Shown here: piece after piece, positions 47,717 to 58,200 of the stretch | Numbering within the stretch: the stretch's first letter is position 1 | Layout of the letters: every line of letters begins with the position of its first letter | Assembly: GCA_028554795.2 (NCBI GenBank) | Contig: CM068839.1 | Location: 39,027,006-39,091,005 of the forward strand | Reading direction: 5' to 3' | DNA: 64,000 nt | Source: Sinohyriopsis cumingii | Taxonomy: Eukaryota > Mollusca > Bivalvia > Unionida > Unionidae | Translations under genes and position numbers: made by a program | The notes under the pieces: model-generated | Told to the model about the DNA's origin: nothing | The model's input: only the letters and a program-made list of their open reading frames with translations | The model's database searches: none

Positions 47717-49491
47717 GTTTGCATTGCCAAAGACTATTTTGTACTGCATTACTATAACAGTCTGAGAGACAAATAATACCTGATGTCTCCTGGAATGTCT
47801 GCCAGGAAAGTATATTTTCTTGAACATAAAAAAAGAGATTTGTATATTACACACAACTTTTGTCCCATCCACTCAAAATCAGTAGATGTAGTAAGGAAAT
47901 GTTCTATTCAGTCTGGGTGTCACATAGAATGTGATAAATTTACTGTCACAGTCTTGGTCTCACATAGACTGTCACAAGATGTATAAATAAATGTGCTGTC
48001 ATAGTCTCTTTATCACACAGGCTGTCATAACATGTGTTATAAATTTACTGTCACAGTTTGTGTGTCACATAGGTTGTCAATTTAGTAAATATACTGTCAA
48101 AGTCTGGCTATCACATAGGCTGTCACAGTTTGATGCCCATCTAGGCCAGTCTGGTTTTTTTTGCCTTGGTGTGTCATTGGGATAGATGTTATGTGATGTC
48201 ATGTGATGTGAATTGGATTTTTAACATAGCTTTAAAAAAATTTCAGTCATATTGCTACGATGCCTGCAATGCGGCAGTTTATAGTGATGTCTAGCACTGG
48301 GGCATCATGCCGCAGACATGTAGCATGATGTCCCACCCAGTCTCATTATCCTGACAAAAAGTCAGTGACCTCCATGGAATTTGAAACTGCAGTTTCTGAA
48401 ACTGTACTGGACATCATTAATGCCAAAATATACTTTACAAATTGCATGGAAGCGCCTTTTGACACCTCTACTCCATTCGCATGGAAGTGCCTTTTGACGC
48501 TTGCTGTAAACATCAGCCATTTTGAGCTGGTTTTTGTAGCACCACCTTCTGGGAAAAACCCCTATTAGATACTACATTCATTTCTGTGAATGACAATTAC
48601 GTCACATCATGTGTTCACTGTTTATGCACTGGTCAATATCTGCTATTTAAAGTAATTGGGTCTTAATCTCCACTCTCCAAAACGGCGGTCACGGATTTCA
48701 TTCAGTACTTACGAAGTTTTCACAATTAGAATCACAGCTATGAAAGATTCAATAACTTAGGTAAATGCTCTGATATTGATGTAGGCAGCAATTAGTTTTT
48801 GTAAATTATCAAATTCAGATCACTTAGTGATGTAGTCGCAGATGAAAAATTTGTAAATTTCAAGTGCGAGAAATGGCAGCTATGGTTGGTCACATGGCCT
48901 CACTGACATGATGGTGAATGAGTTCTCTCAAGACTTTGAAGCACATACAAAATTCTTCCATGAAAAATAATTACACAGCTATACCAATTGGACTTTACTC
49001 TTAAATTTTTCCACATATAATAGATGTGTACCAAAAATGTAAAATGGTTAAAATTGCTGTTAAACATAACATACTCTACATTGCTTAACAGTTCACAGGC
49101 AGGCCTATGTGTATCGAGTTGACTAGGTAACAGGTGTTCTATTTATAGCACACTGCACTTTGTAACTATGCTCTATGAGGTAAAGGGTTAATTGAACATC
49201 ATGTTGCCTTCATTACATCAGACCACACTGTTAAACTTTTCAATATATTTTTAAAGCTCTTAATATATGTGTGTATATTAAAATATTGACAGACTTACTA
49301 AGATCTTTATAGAGTTGGAAGTTCTGCTTTTGAAAGTTATTTCTGGAATTATATTTGTTCTTTACCATTGACTATGTCTCTTTCTAGTAAAAGAATGAGA
49401 CAGATCAATAAGCACTGTGATGAAATATTGAAGGGATATCATTTTAGTAATACAGCAAGAATACAAGGATAAAACTATTACATAATTTCAG
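47717..49491 (+). other. Intron inside Ig domain 11
   Basis: A 1.8-kb phase-1 intron. Positions 47890-48130 hold about five diverged ~55-bp repeats around tcacataggctgtcaca. A truncated SINE lies at 48197-48354. A segment at 48360-48800 contains a short open frame and a near-duplicate (gcatggaagcgccttttgac and gcatggaagtgccttttgac) and may be an unidentified repeat. The acceptor is ataatttcag. Confidence 0.75.
48197..48354 (-). mobile_element. tRNA-derived SINE, family 1, truncated
   Basis: On + it runs from gtgaattggatttttaacat through ctagcactggggcatcatgc to ttatcctgac, then stops. The tRNA-derived head is missing, as expected of a 5'-truncated antisense copy. Confidence 0.85.
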
Positions 49492-49620
49492 ATATTGACA
49501 TCTTGGAGAATGGTACTCTATTCTTGAAGAAAACAACCACAAAAGATGAAGGTTACTTTGTCTGTATGGCTCAGAACAATGCTGGCACAGATTTTGGACA
49601 GTTCAATCTCCAAATTCAAG
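49492..49620 (+). CDS. HMCN1-like: Hemicentin-like protein, Ig domain 11, second half
   Basis: A 129-nt exon (acceptor aatttcag, donor gtataa), phase 1 at both ends. It encodes DIDILENGTLFLKKTTTKDEG, then YFVCMAQNNAG and FNLQIQG. The DEGYFVC F strand is canonical. NGT is a possible glycosylation site. Confidence 0.86.
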
Positions 49621-50343
49621 GTATAATTTCTTGAACAAGGATAATGTTTCAATCACATTAGAAAGGATGCAATATATCTTTTGACTTATTTTGGACATTA
49701 AGAGACAGATACTAATCAATTTATATAAAATATGAAATGCATTTGACATGATGTGACTTTGGATTTTTAATGTAGCTTTAACAATTTTTCAGTCATATCG
49801 CTATGATGTCTGCAGTGTGACAGTTTATAGTGATGTCTAGCACTGGGGCATCATGCTGCAGACATGTAGCATGATGTCCCACCCAGTCACATTATCCTGA
49901 CACCAGGCTGACCAGTCCTAACACTAACCTCTTACTGCTGAATACCCAGTGAGGCAGCTGTTAGTACCATTTTTGTAAGTCTTTGGTATTACTCGGCCTG
50001 GGTTTGAACCCATGACCTCCTGCATCCGAGGCGGACACTCTAACAACTAGGCCACCGGAGCGGTGAAATGCATAAGTTTGCCTGTCCTTCGTTTTCTTAA
50101 ATTACATAGCATTAATTTATTAATTTAAGTCATTGTAATTTAGCGTTCTTATTTATAGTGAATGAAATATTTGCTGCAGATGGATTATTTTGTCACCTGT
50201 TACAGTGTAAAAACACTTATCTCTAGTGATATACTGTGATATATTAAAAGCCATATTACTCAAACTTCTTTTGTTTGATAAATGAAACAGAATTTTCAAA
50301 TGTTCATCAATTGTCACCAATTATTGCCTTGCTTTAACTTTAG
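49621..50343 (+). other. Intron after Ig domain 11
   Basis: A 0.7-kb intron, nearly half of it the SINE at 49743-50063. The acceptor is gctttaactttag. Confidence 0.85.
49743..50063 (-). mobile_element. tRNA-derived SINE, family 1, full length, with target duplication
   Basis: A full antisense copy of 321 bp, the same length as the 10179 copy. The head complement (aggccaccggagcgg) and a near-intact B-box complement (ggtttgaaccc) are present. tgaaatgcat flanks it at 49733-49742 and 50064-50073, a perfect 10-bp target duplication. The CA tail is replaced by catgatgtgac, so this copy differs from its relatives at the 3' end. Confidence 0.92.
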
Positions 50344-50533
50344 TTCCTCCCAGTATCAATGTCAGACAGAAGTCTTTCATTGTGCAACAGTCTCGTGGCA
50401 TTGTGCTTCCATGTCAGGCAAATGGCCGGCCTCGGCCCCAGATTTCATGGGAGAAAGATGGAGAACAGATCAAGAGGAATGATGTCCACTACAGACTTCT
50501 GCGCACTGGAGAACTAGCTATACCTTTTGCTAG
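50344..50533 (+). CDS. HMCN1-like: Hemicentin-like protein, Ig domain 12, first part
   Basis: A 190-nt exon (acceptor taactttag, donor gtaatt) starting in phase 1 and ending in phase 2. It encodes VPPSINVRQKSFIVQQSRG, Cys in IVLPCQANG, Trp in GRPRPQISWEKDG, then IKRNDVHYRLLRTGELAIPF and the first two bases of an Arg codon. GRPRP replaces GIPxP. All expected features of strands A to E are present, so the upstream part of this domain looks functional. Confidence 0.85.
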
Positions 50534-51361
50534 GTAATTAAATCCCATTCACTTTAGTTTACAAACATCTTAGAGAAAGATGTATTATGCTGACTGGACT
50601 TGGTCTAATTGCCTTATTAGAACAGTGTAAAATTGCAAATTATATGAAAGTGCAGTGTTGTACATTGAGTGCAGGATTTCAAGTTTCTGGCAATTTTATG
50701 TCCTTGTCCCTCAAATCATGACTCCTGTGTGCCCAATTACTTCATTGTTTCATATGGAAGGAGAAAAATTGCCTACTAATTTTCTTTTGTTCATGTCTGT
50801 ACCCATATCTTTGCTCTTGCTGTCAATTGCCAGAGTCACCAATGGTGATAAAAAAAACTTGAAGATAGCAACTAATTTCCATTTGAAACACTAGATTTGG
50901 TAATCAAAACACTCAAGGTATATAATTGTCTGAGTATTTGCTGTTCAATGTAACTAATGGTTACTAGTGTTGGTATTTATTTTGTTGTTGAATTACTAAT
51001 AAAAGGGATTAAGTTTCTGATATGAAAAACTTTCAGAAATACATAGTTTATCATTTATTCCTTGAATCATTAGAAAATTGAAGTGAATAAAAACCATTTA
51101 TAATAAATGCTGGTAGAGAATGACTGAACACTTAAGTTAAATTAATGTAAATTTTTAAGGATTACTTGAGCACTCAATAAAACAAACATTTATCACAGTA
51201 ATATAAATGTCCAAGGCAAAGATGATAGTGTATACAGCAAACATAAGATAGCAAAACTGTTAAAACAAAATATGAATATCTTGTTCTTGACGTTACCACT
51301 GCTAATACATTAACTGTTAAAGTATTTTTCTTTTTCCCTTTGAATTTTTTCTGTCACTCAG
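50534..51361 (+). other. Intron inside Ig domain 12
   Basis: A 0.83-kb phase-2 intron with no recognisable element. It ends in a strong pyrimidine-rich acceptor (ttttttctgtcactcag). Confidence 0.75.
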
Positions 51362-51408
51362 ATTTGAAGGACAGGGTGACACCATGTCCCCAGTGCATGG
51401 AATTCTAG
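51362..51408 (+). CDS. HMCN1-like: Putative, degenerate last part of Ig domain 12
   Basis: Behind a strong acceptor the frame from 50533 continues RFEGQGDTMSPVHGILG. Aligned to DxGxYxCxAxNxAG, the Tyr is Thr and the F-strand Cys is Ser, so the domain disulphide could not form. A donor-like gtgtaa at 51409 would end the exon in phase 1 like its neighbours, giving only 79 codons for the domain against 90-95 elsewhere. If the exon reads on, it gives VTLTVPPK and then a TGA at 51435, so this could instead be a terminal exon or a damaged one. The position is supported by frame and acceptor; its function is doubtful. Confidence 0.45.
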
Positions 51409-51474
51409 GTGTAACACTGACTGTGCCACCAAAATGAATAGGTAAACTATCATGATCCTGTAGTGGCCTATGCG

Positions 51475-51760
51475 TATGAGACACTAACCAACCTAGCTGG
51501 TCTAGACCTTTCAGTTAGTGGCATGTAAGCCAGACATTGAGACAGCCTAGCTGGTCTAGACCTTTCAGTTAGTGGCATGTAAGCTTGACAGTGAGACAGC
51601 CTAGCTGATCTGGGCCCTTAAGTTTAGTGGTATGTGTGCTGACAGTGAGACAGCCTAGCTGGTCTGGACCATTCATTTTTAGTGGTATGTGTGCCTGACT
51701 GTGAGACAGCCTAGCTGGTCTGGACCTTTTAGTCTAGTGGGTCGTATGTGAGATAGACAA
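51475..51760. repeat. ~59-bp minisatellite, about 5 units
   Basis: Units recur around gagacagcctagctggtctg, then gaccttt, then agtggtatgtgtgcctgac. Confidence 0.88.
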
Positions 51761-53243
51761 ACTATGTTCATTTCCAAGATGCAATAGTTAATATATGTCT
51801 ATCATGTGACCAAGGTTGGGAATGGGCTGAGATTATTCTGAGAGGTGAATCTGGATGACATCTGAGGATAAGTGTCAAGGAAATGGTGGAGGGGTCTAGT
51901 GGCCTATATATGTGAGACCATTTACTAACCATCCTAGTTGGACCAGACCCTTATGTCTAGTGGTATATGTGCCTCGCTTTGAGACAGACTAATTAGGTTT
52001 GATTCCTGGCCAAAATAGAATTTGTCTCCCCAACTGTTTCAATACATTAGTTACATTTGAGCTACTTTAGTGTAATATAATTAAACTCTTGAAACCTCTA
52101 CCATAACTATGAAGAAGAATATAATGTTACCCATTTCTATGTATCTCATCCCATCTAGTCCTTACCCATATCCATGTATCTCATCCCATCTAGTCCTTAC
52201 CCATGTCCATGTATCTCATCCCATCTAGTCCTTACACATGTCCATGTATCCCATCCCATCCCATCAAGTCCTTACCTATGTCCATGTATCTCATCCCATC
52301 TAGTCCTTACCCATGTCCATGTATCTCATCCCATCTAGTCCTTACCCATTTCTATGTATCTCATCCCATCTAGTCCTTACCCATGTCCATGTATCTCATC
52401 CCATCTAGTCCTTACCTATGTCCATGTATCTCATCTCATCTAGTCCTTACTCATTTCTATGTATCTCATCCCATCTAGTCCTTACCCATTTCTATGTATC
52501 TCATCCCATCTAGTCCTTATCCATTTCCATGTATCTCATCCCATCTAGTCCTTACCCATTTCTATGTATCTCATCCCATCTAGTCCTTACCCATTTCCAT
52601 GTATCTCATCCCATCTAGTCCTTGCCCATTTCCATATATCCCATCCCATCAAGTCCTTACCCATGTCCATGTATCCCATCCCATCAAGTCCTTACCCATA
52701 TCCATGTATCTCATCCCATCAAGTCCTTACTCATGTCCATGTATCCCATTCCATCAAGTCCTTACCCATGTCCATGTATGTCATCCCATCAAATCCTTAC
52801 CCATGTCCATGTATCCCATCCCATCTAGTCCTTACCCATTTCCATGTATCTCATCCCATCTAGTCCTTACCCATTTCCATGTATCCCATCCCATCAAGTC
52901 CTTATACATGTCCATGTATCTCATCCCATCAAGTCCTTACCCATGTCCATATATCCCATCCCATCAAGTCCTTACCCATGTCCATGTATCCCATCCCATC
53001 TAGTCCTTCCCATGTCTGTGTATCCCATCCCATCCCATCCCATCAAATCCTTACCCATGTCCATATATCCCATCCCATCAAGTCCTTCCCATGTCTGTGT
53101 ATCCCATCCCATCAAATCCTTACCCATGTCTATGTATCCCATCCCATCAAATCCTTACCCATGTCTGTGTATCCCATCCTATCAAGTCCTTACCCATGTC
53201 CATGTATCTGATCCCATCAAGTCCTTACCTATTTCCATGTATC

Positions 53244-53248
53244 CCATC
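53244..53248. repeat. Target-site duplication, left copy
   Basis: ccatc directly before the left LTR matches ccatc at 61799-61803 directly after the right LTR. Because the motif is also part of the repeat unit, the match alone is weak, but its exact adjacency to TG and CA supports it. Confidence 0.8.
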
Positions 53249-55080
53249 TGTGGGGGTGTAGTGGTTGTCTAGGGGTGGGGTTCTTCTTATAGACTTTAAC
53301 GAATTATGAGAGGTTCCCCTGGTCCTTATTCAGAAGGTTAATTCTGGACACTATATTATTTATTGACTAAATATATTTATGGCTACGAGCCCCCAGTCAG
53401 CAATGCCGACAGTTAAATTAAAAGAAATACAAAGATGAAATTTAAACAATAACAATTTAATAAATGAAATTTAAAAGAATTTAAAGTAATCAATGTCTCT
53501 CTTTCACCCAATGATCCCTTTGATCATCATTTGAGTTCACAGTGTGAGGAGATTTTTCCCTTCTTGAGTGCTACTCATCTAAATCTCTTCGTTCCCTTGT
53601 CTTTCTCTCCTTTCGTGATCTCCACTTCCGCTTCCTCTTCTATAATCCTTGTTCCTTGCCGTTATCTTGACTTCCGGTTCCTCTTCTAGTATCCGGAACC
53701 CTTGACGATATCCCTTGAGGTCACCCGAAATTCACTCGGTATCTCTCACCGTCACCCGAAATTCTCTGAACTTCTCTCGTCCCCCGAAATTCTCTGAAAT
53801 TCTTTCGTCCCCCGAAAGCTTCCTGTTGAAAGGTATAATGCATTAGCATAGGGTTATAAAAATCTTCCCTCACACTACGTCACTGAACTGAACCATCAGT
53901 TTAAGGCGGGACATTTGGGTCGCGCATGCGCACACATCGAAATTCCCATACACCTCCGCCGCTTACAAAAATGGCGCCATAACACAATCACACAAAGGAT
54001 TCAAATATCTACATACTGAGCCCTATCAGTATATACATACAAAATATTTCAAATATGATTGTACTAAAATATTACTACGATTAGTAATATGACTATCTAT
54101 ATATTTATATATATTCACATATATTTCCTACACAAGCGTACCAAATCCACAATATTCACATTCAAATTGTGATAAACGGCAATCCGTTACTCAATGGCAA
54201 AATCTATCATTACGTAAACAAATTTCTTGTCTACCAAAATATAACTACGCAAAGAAATATTAATTCTTATAGCGGCTAGCGAGCAATACAATTCTTCACA
54301 AATACAAATCGTCCTTTCAAAAGGGCGTAAACGTAATAATCCACGAAATAATATGCACACATATTACTAGCGAAAGAAGAGAACATTTTCGCCTCACAAA
54401 TAAGGTGTACATAGTAACATTATGAATAATGATGCAACGAATCAACATCGTAATCAATCGTAAACAAAAGTCTTAGCTAAAGTCATGAAAAAAATGCAAA
54501 ATATTAAGGTCATAATTAACTATTCATACTTCAATACAAGTAAAATGTATACATACGACAAATTCTCTTCAATTAACAGCAGTCGTATCAAGCAGAATCA
54601 ACGTAACATCAAACTTACCTGATCGAAGCTATTTCATGAATTTCCTAAATTCCGCCAATTTTTACGAATGGCTAACGGAGTGTGTGTCACTGCGACTCTT
54701 AAACACCAACTGACGAATTTCAGGCTTGTACAAGTCTTATTCCAGCTTCTCGAATCAAGTCCCACCTACAACGCATCCCGATTGGATGGCGACGGACTCT
54801 GGTCATTTGATCGAACTGTCAATCATAAAAATGTCAGTCTGTGTGTCCCCATGTACTGTCCAGCCTACCATTGTCGGCTTCCGGCTCTTTGAAGTTGTCT
54901 ACGTCACGTGTTCCCATGTACAAAGATTCCCGCCAGATTTCCACTCAAGAGCTCAAACAAAGACTGGGTTACGTAAGAGGATTAGCCAACTTAGGCACTT
55001 GGAAAAACAAAGCTTACCTGGCTCCACTTACAGACTTATAAATACATGTATAATACAAGGGGTTGGGGTAAAACATCACA
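53249..55080 (-). repeat. 3' LTR of the Gmr1-like retrotransposon, 1832 bp
   Basis: In the element's sense (- strand) it starts TGTGATGTTTTACCCC and ends CACCCCCACA. It has the same length as the copy at 59967-61798, and I found no difference in the stretches I compared across the full length. A candidate poly(A) signal AATAAA (sense) lies at 53359-53364, about 110 bp from the LTR end. Two consensus-like splice donors in sense (CAGGTAAG at about 54613-54620 and 55013-55020) are present. It contains CpG-rich stretches (cgcgcatgcgc) unlike the flanking DNA. Small ORFs on + within the LTR have no recognisable product. Confidence 0.95.
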
Positions 55081-55092
55081 TCCCCCCACGCT
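55081..55092 (-). other. Polypurine tract
   Basis: In sense, AGCGTGGGGGGA directly abuts the 3' LTR. This is the expected primer site for plus-strand DNA synthesis. Confidence 0.85.
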
Positions 55093-55220
55093 TGAGAATA
55101 AAATCAGGATTTTATTCACTCAAACTAAAAAAGCAAAAGTGTTACACGATATAAAGAACAAAATCAGCAAAATGAACTAAATGCTAAACTGAGTATGAAC
55201 ACGAAAATATAACAAATGAT

Positions 55221-58200
55221 CTATATCATTTCGGCGCTTCTACTCATGAAATCTGCGCCTACGTTTTCAGATCCTTTCACGTATCTGATCTGCATCTGGT
55301 ACTGCTGTAAAAACAGCGACCATCGCATCAATCGACCATTGGACAACTTTGCCTGCGCCAGATAGGCGAGTGGTTGGTGGTCGGTCTCCAATATGAACTT
55401 ACGTCCATATAGGTATCGCTCGAACCGTGATATGCCGAACACGATTCCGAGACATTCCCTCTCCGATACTGAGTAATTCTTCTCGGCAGCAGACAACTTC
55501 CGGCTGCCGTATGCGACAGGAAAAAGCGTCTTGTCATGCTCCTGGAGCAGTACTGCTCCCAGTCCCGTGTCGCATGCATCGGTGCGCAGAACGAATTCTT
55601 TATCCAAGTCCGGTAGACGAACAACTGCGTCGGATGTAAGTCTATCCTTTAGCGTTTGGAATGCGTGCTCACACGCATCTGTCCAAACGAACTTACTCGG
55701 GGTCCGTTTCTTGGTTAGGTCAGACAACGGGCCCGCAATCGCGCTGAAATTAGCGACATACCTCCGGTAATATCCGGCCAGTCCCAGGAATGACCTCACT
55801 TCCGTTTTCGTGGTGGGGCGTGCGGCGTTTCTCAACTGCTCCACCTTCGACCTCTCTGGAGACAGCGTGCCTTGGCTCAGGGTATGTCCTAAATAGTCTA
55901 ATGTCCTGAAACCAAGGTGACATTTGGAAGGGCGGGCTGTCAAGCCCTCCTGACGTAGCCGCTCCAAAACGTCAGCTAACAGAGCGAGGTGTTCACCCCA
56001 TGTCTCTGTAGCTAACAAGAGGTCATCCATGAAGTTGTGGACACCCCTATCGCGCAAGGGCTCCAACAACTTCCGCATCATTCTGGTAAAGACGCTGGGC
56101 GCGTTTTGTACCCCGAACGGCATCACCAACCATTGGTATGTCCCGTCGGGAGTAGCAAAAGCAAGCTTCGGTCGGTCTTCTTTCCTTACCGGAATTTGCC
56201 AATACCCCTTGGACAAATCCAGTTTGGAAAAATATTTCGCTTTCGAGACCGAAGCGAAGATATGTTCGGGGTCAGGTAGCATTTCAACTTGAAATTCTGT
56301 CACCTGATTCAGCTTCCGGTAGTCGACGCAGAACCGATGGGTGCCGTCCTTCTTCTGCACTAAGACTACTGGTGAGCTGTACGGAGAGTCGGCAGGTTCG
56401 ATTACTCCCAGAGCAATCATCTGCTCGATTTCTTCCCTTACAACTTGTCGTTTCGCGTGGGGCAAGGGGTAGGGTTTACGCTGAACTGGTCGGTCGTCCA
56501 CCATCTTTAACCCGAACTCGACAAGCGTCGTCCTCCCGGGTTTTTCTGTTAGCACGTCGGAATATCCGGCCAGCAAGGTCTCTATCTCGTTCCGCTGCCC
56601 TTCAGTTAACATGGGGTCACACTCCACGTCCGACGGAGTCTCGGCCCTCGTTAATGGACAGCTCGGGACAGTGTTAGCACCTTCCGTATCGCCTTCGATA
56701 TCCTCGGTGACTATCGCTGCGACAACAAAATCGCTGGCGGTCTCCCTTTCCCGGTACCTCTTGAGCAAATTGGCATGGTACAATTTCTCTTTCGTCGGTA
56801 GCTGTATCCGGTAGGTTTGACCTCCGACCTTCTTGGTGACGACGTATGGACCCCTCCAGGAAACTTGCAACTTGTTGTGTTCCTGGGGCAACAACAACAA
56901 CACTTTGTCCCCTACCTCAAACTGACGTGGTTTTGCGCGCTTATTGTAATTTTTCGCCTGTTGCGCCCTAGCTCGTTTGAGATTTTCTTGCGCGAGAGAA
57001 CAAACCTCTTCCAGTTTGTTGCGCAAGTCCGCGACGTACTGGTAGGTAGTGCGTACTTCCTCTACAGCGTGGTCGTCTGTCCACAGCTGTCTCAGTACGG
57101 CGATTGGGCCGCGTACGGTTCTCCCGTACAAGAGTTCAAAGGGAGAGAACCCCAAACTCGCTTGCGGTACTTCCCGGTATGCAAAAAGCATGGCCGGAAT
57201 ATACCGGTCCCAATCCTTGGGGCGGCCTTCGCACAATTTCTTGAGCGTGTTTTTCAAGGTCCCATTAAACCGTTCGACCAATCCGTTACATTGGGGGTGA
57301 TACGGTGTAGTCGTGAGGTGTTTAATCGACATGAGACGATTCACCTCCGCCATCACACGACTCATAAATTGTGTTCCTTGATCGGTCAAGATCTCGTCGG
57401 GCACTCCGACTCTTGACCAGATCGCAAACAGAGCTTCCGCGACGGTTTCCGTGTCAATGTTACGCAACGCAACGGCCTCCGGATAGCGTGTAGCATAATC
57501 GACAACCGTTAAAATATATCGATTTCCGTGCGCAGACGCGGGTTTTATCGGTCCGATTAAATCCATGGCAACACGTCTAAATGGTTCATCGATAAGGGGC
57601 GTACTCCCCAAAGGGATGGGTCGCTGATCCGTTTTCGGTGCCATTCTCTGGCATTTGTCACAGGAGAGACAGAACCGTTTTACGTCTCCCTGGACCCCTG
57701 GCCAGTAAAACTCTTTTACAAGACGGTCACGCGTCTTAGCAATTCCCATGTGTCCACCCATGAGACTCTCGTGTGCAAGTTTCAGTACTTCGCAACGCTT
57801 TTCCTTTGGCACGACGACTTGCTTGAAGTGTTCGTTGTGTTTCCTGGCGTGGCGATACAAGATTCCCTTCTTGTAGACAAACTTCACCGCGCCGTTCGGA
57901 GTTTCCCTTTCTGTTCCCGCTTCTGCGTGTTTGTGCAACTGCGCCAGAGTTGCGTCCTCCTGTTGCAGCTTCCTTAACTCCGCTGGAATAACATTACTAA
58001 CCGGTGTCGATGTAACTTGGATTGGCTTTTGTTTCGGCTGTCGACTCATGGCCCTGGTTTCAACAGCACTCACTGGCATAGGTGTGCAGGTTTCGGGGTT
58101 CGGCTGGGGTAACACATAACGGCAACCCAATATGACGTCATGTGATAGCCCCTCCAAGCAAGCAGCTTCAATTTTCCCCTTCACGTATGGTGAATCGAGG

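Larger units (their letters stand above)
51409..53248. other. Non-coding stretch downstream of the last recognisable Ig exon
   Basis: It holds a ~59-bp array (about 51475-51760), diverged continuations of the same theme up to about 52010, and the left part of the 35-bp array (52125-53248). No Ig exon and no convincing gene end is visible. Confidence 0.75.

Noticed and set aside
48365..48568. 67-residue ORF in the intron of Ig domain 11
   Set aside because: It starts inside repeat-like sequence, has no family motif, and the intron around it is otherwise non-coding.
54668..55154. ORFs of 66-142 residues in each LTR
   Set aside because: Antisense to the element, present in both LTR copies by identity, and with no recognisable domain.
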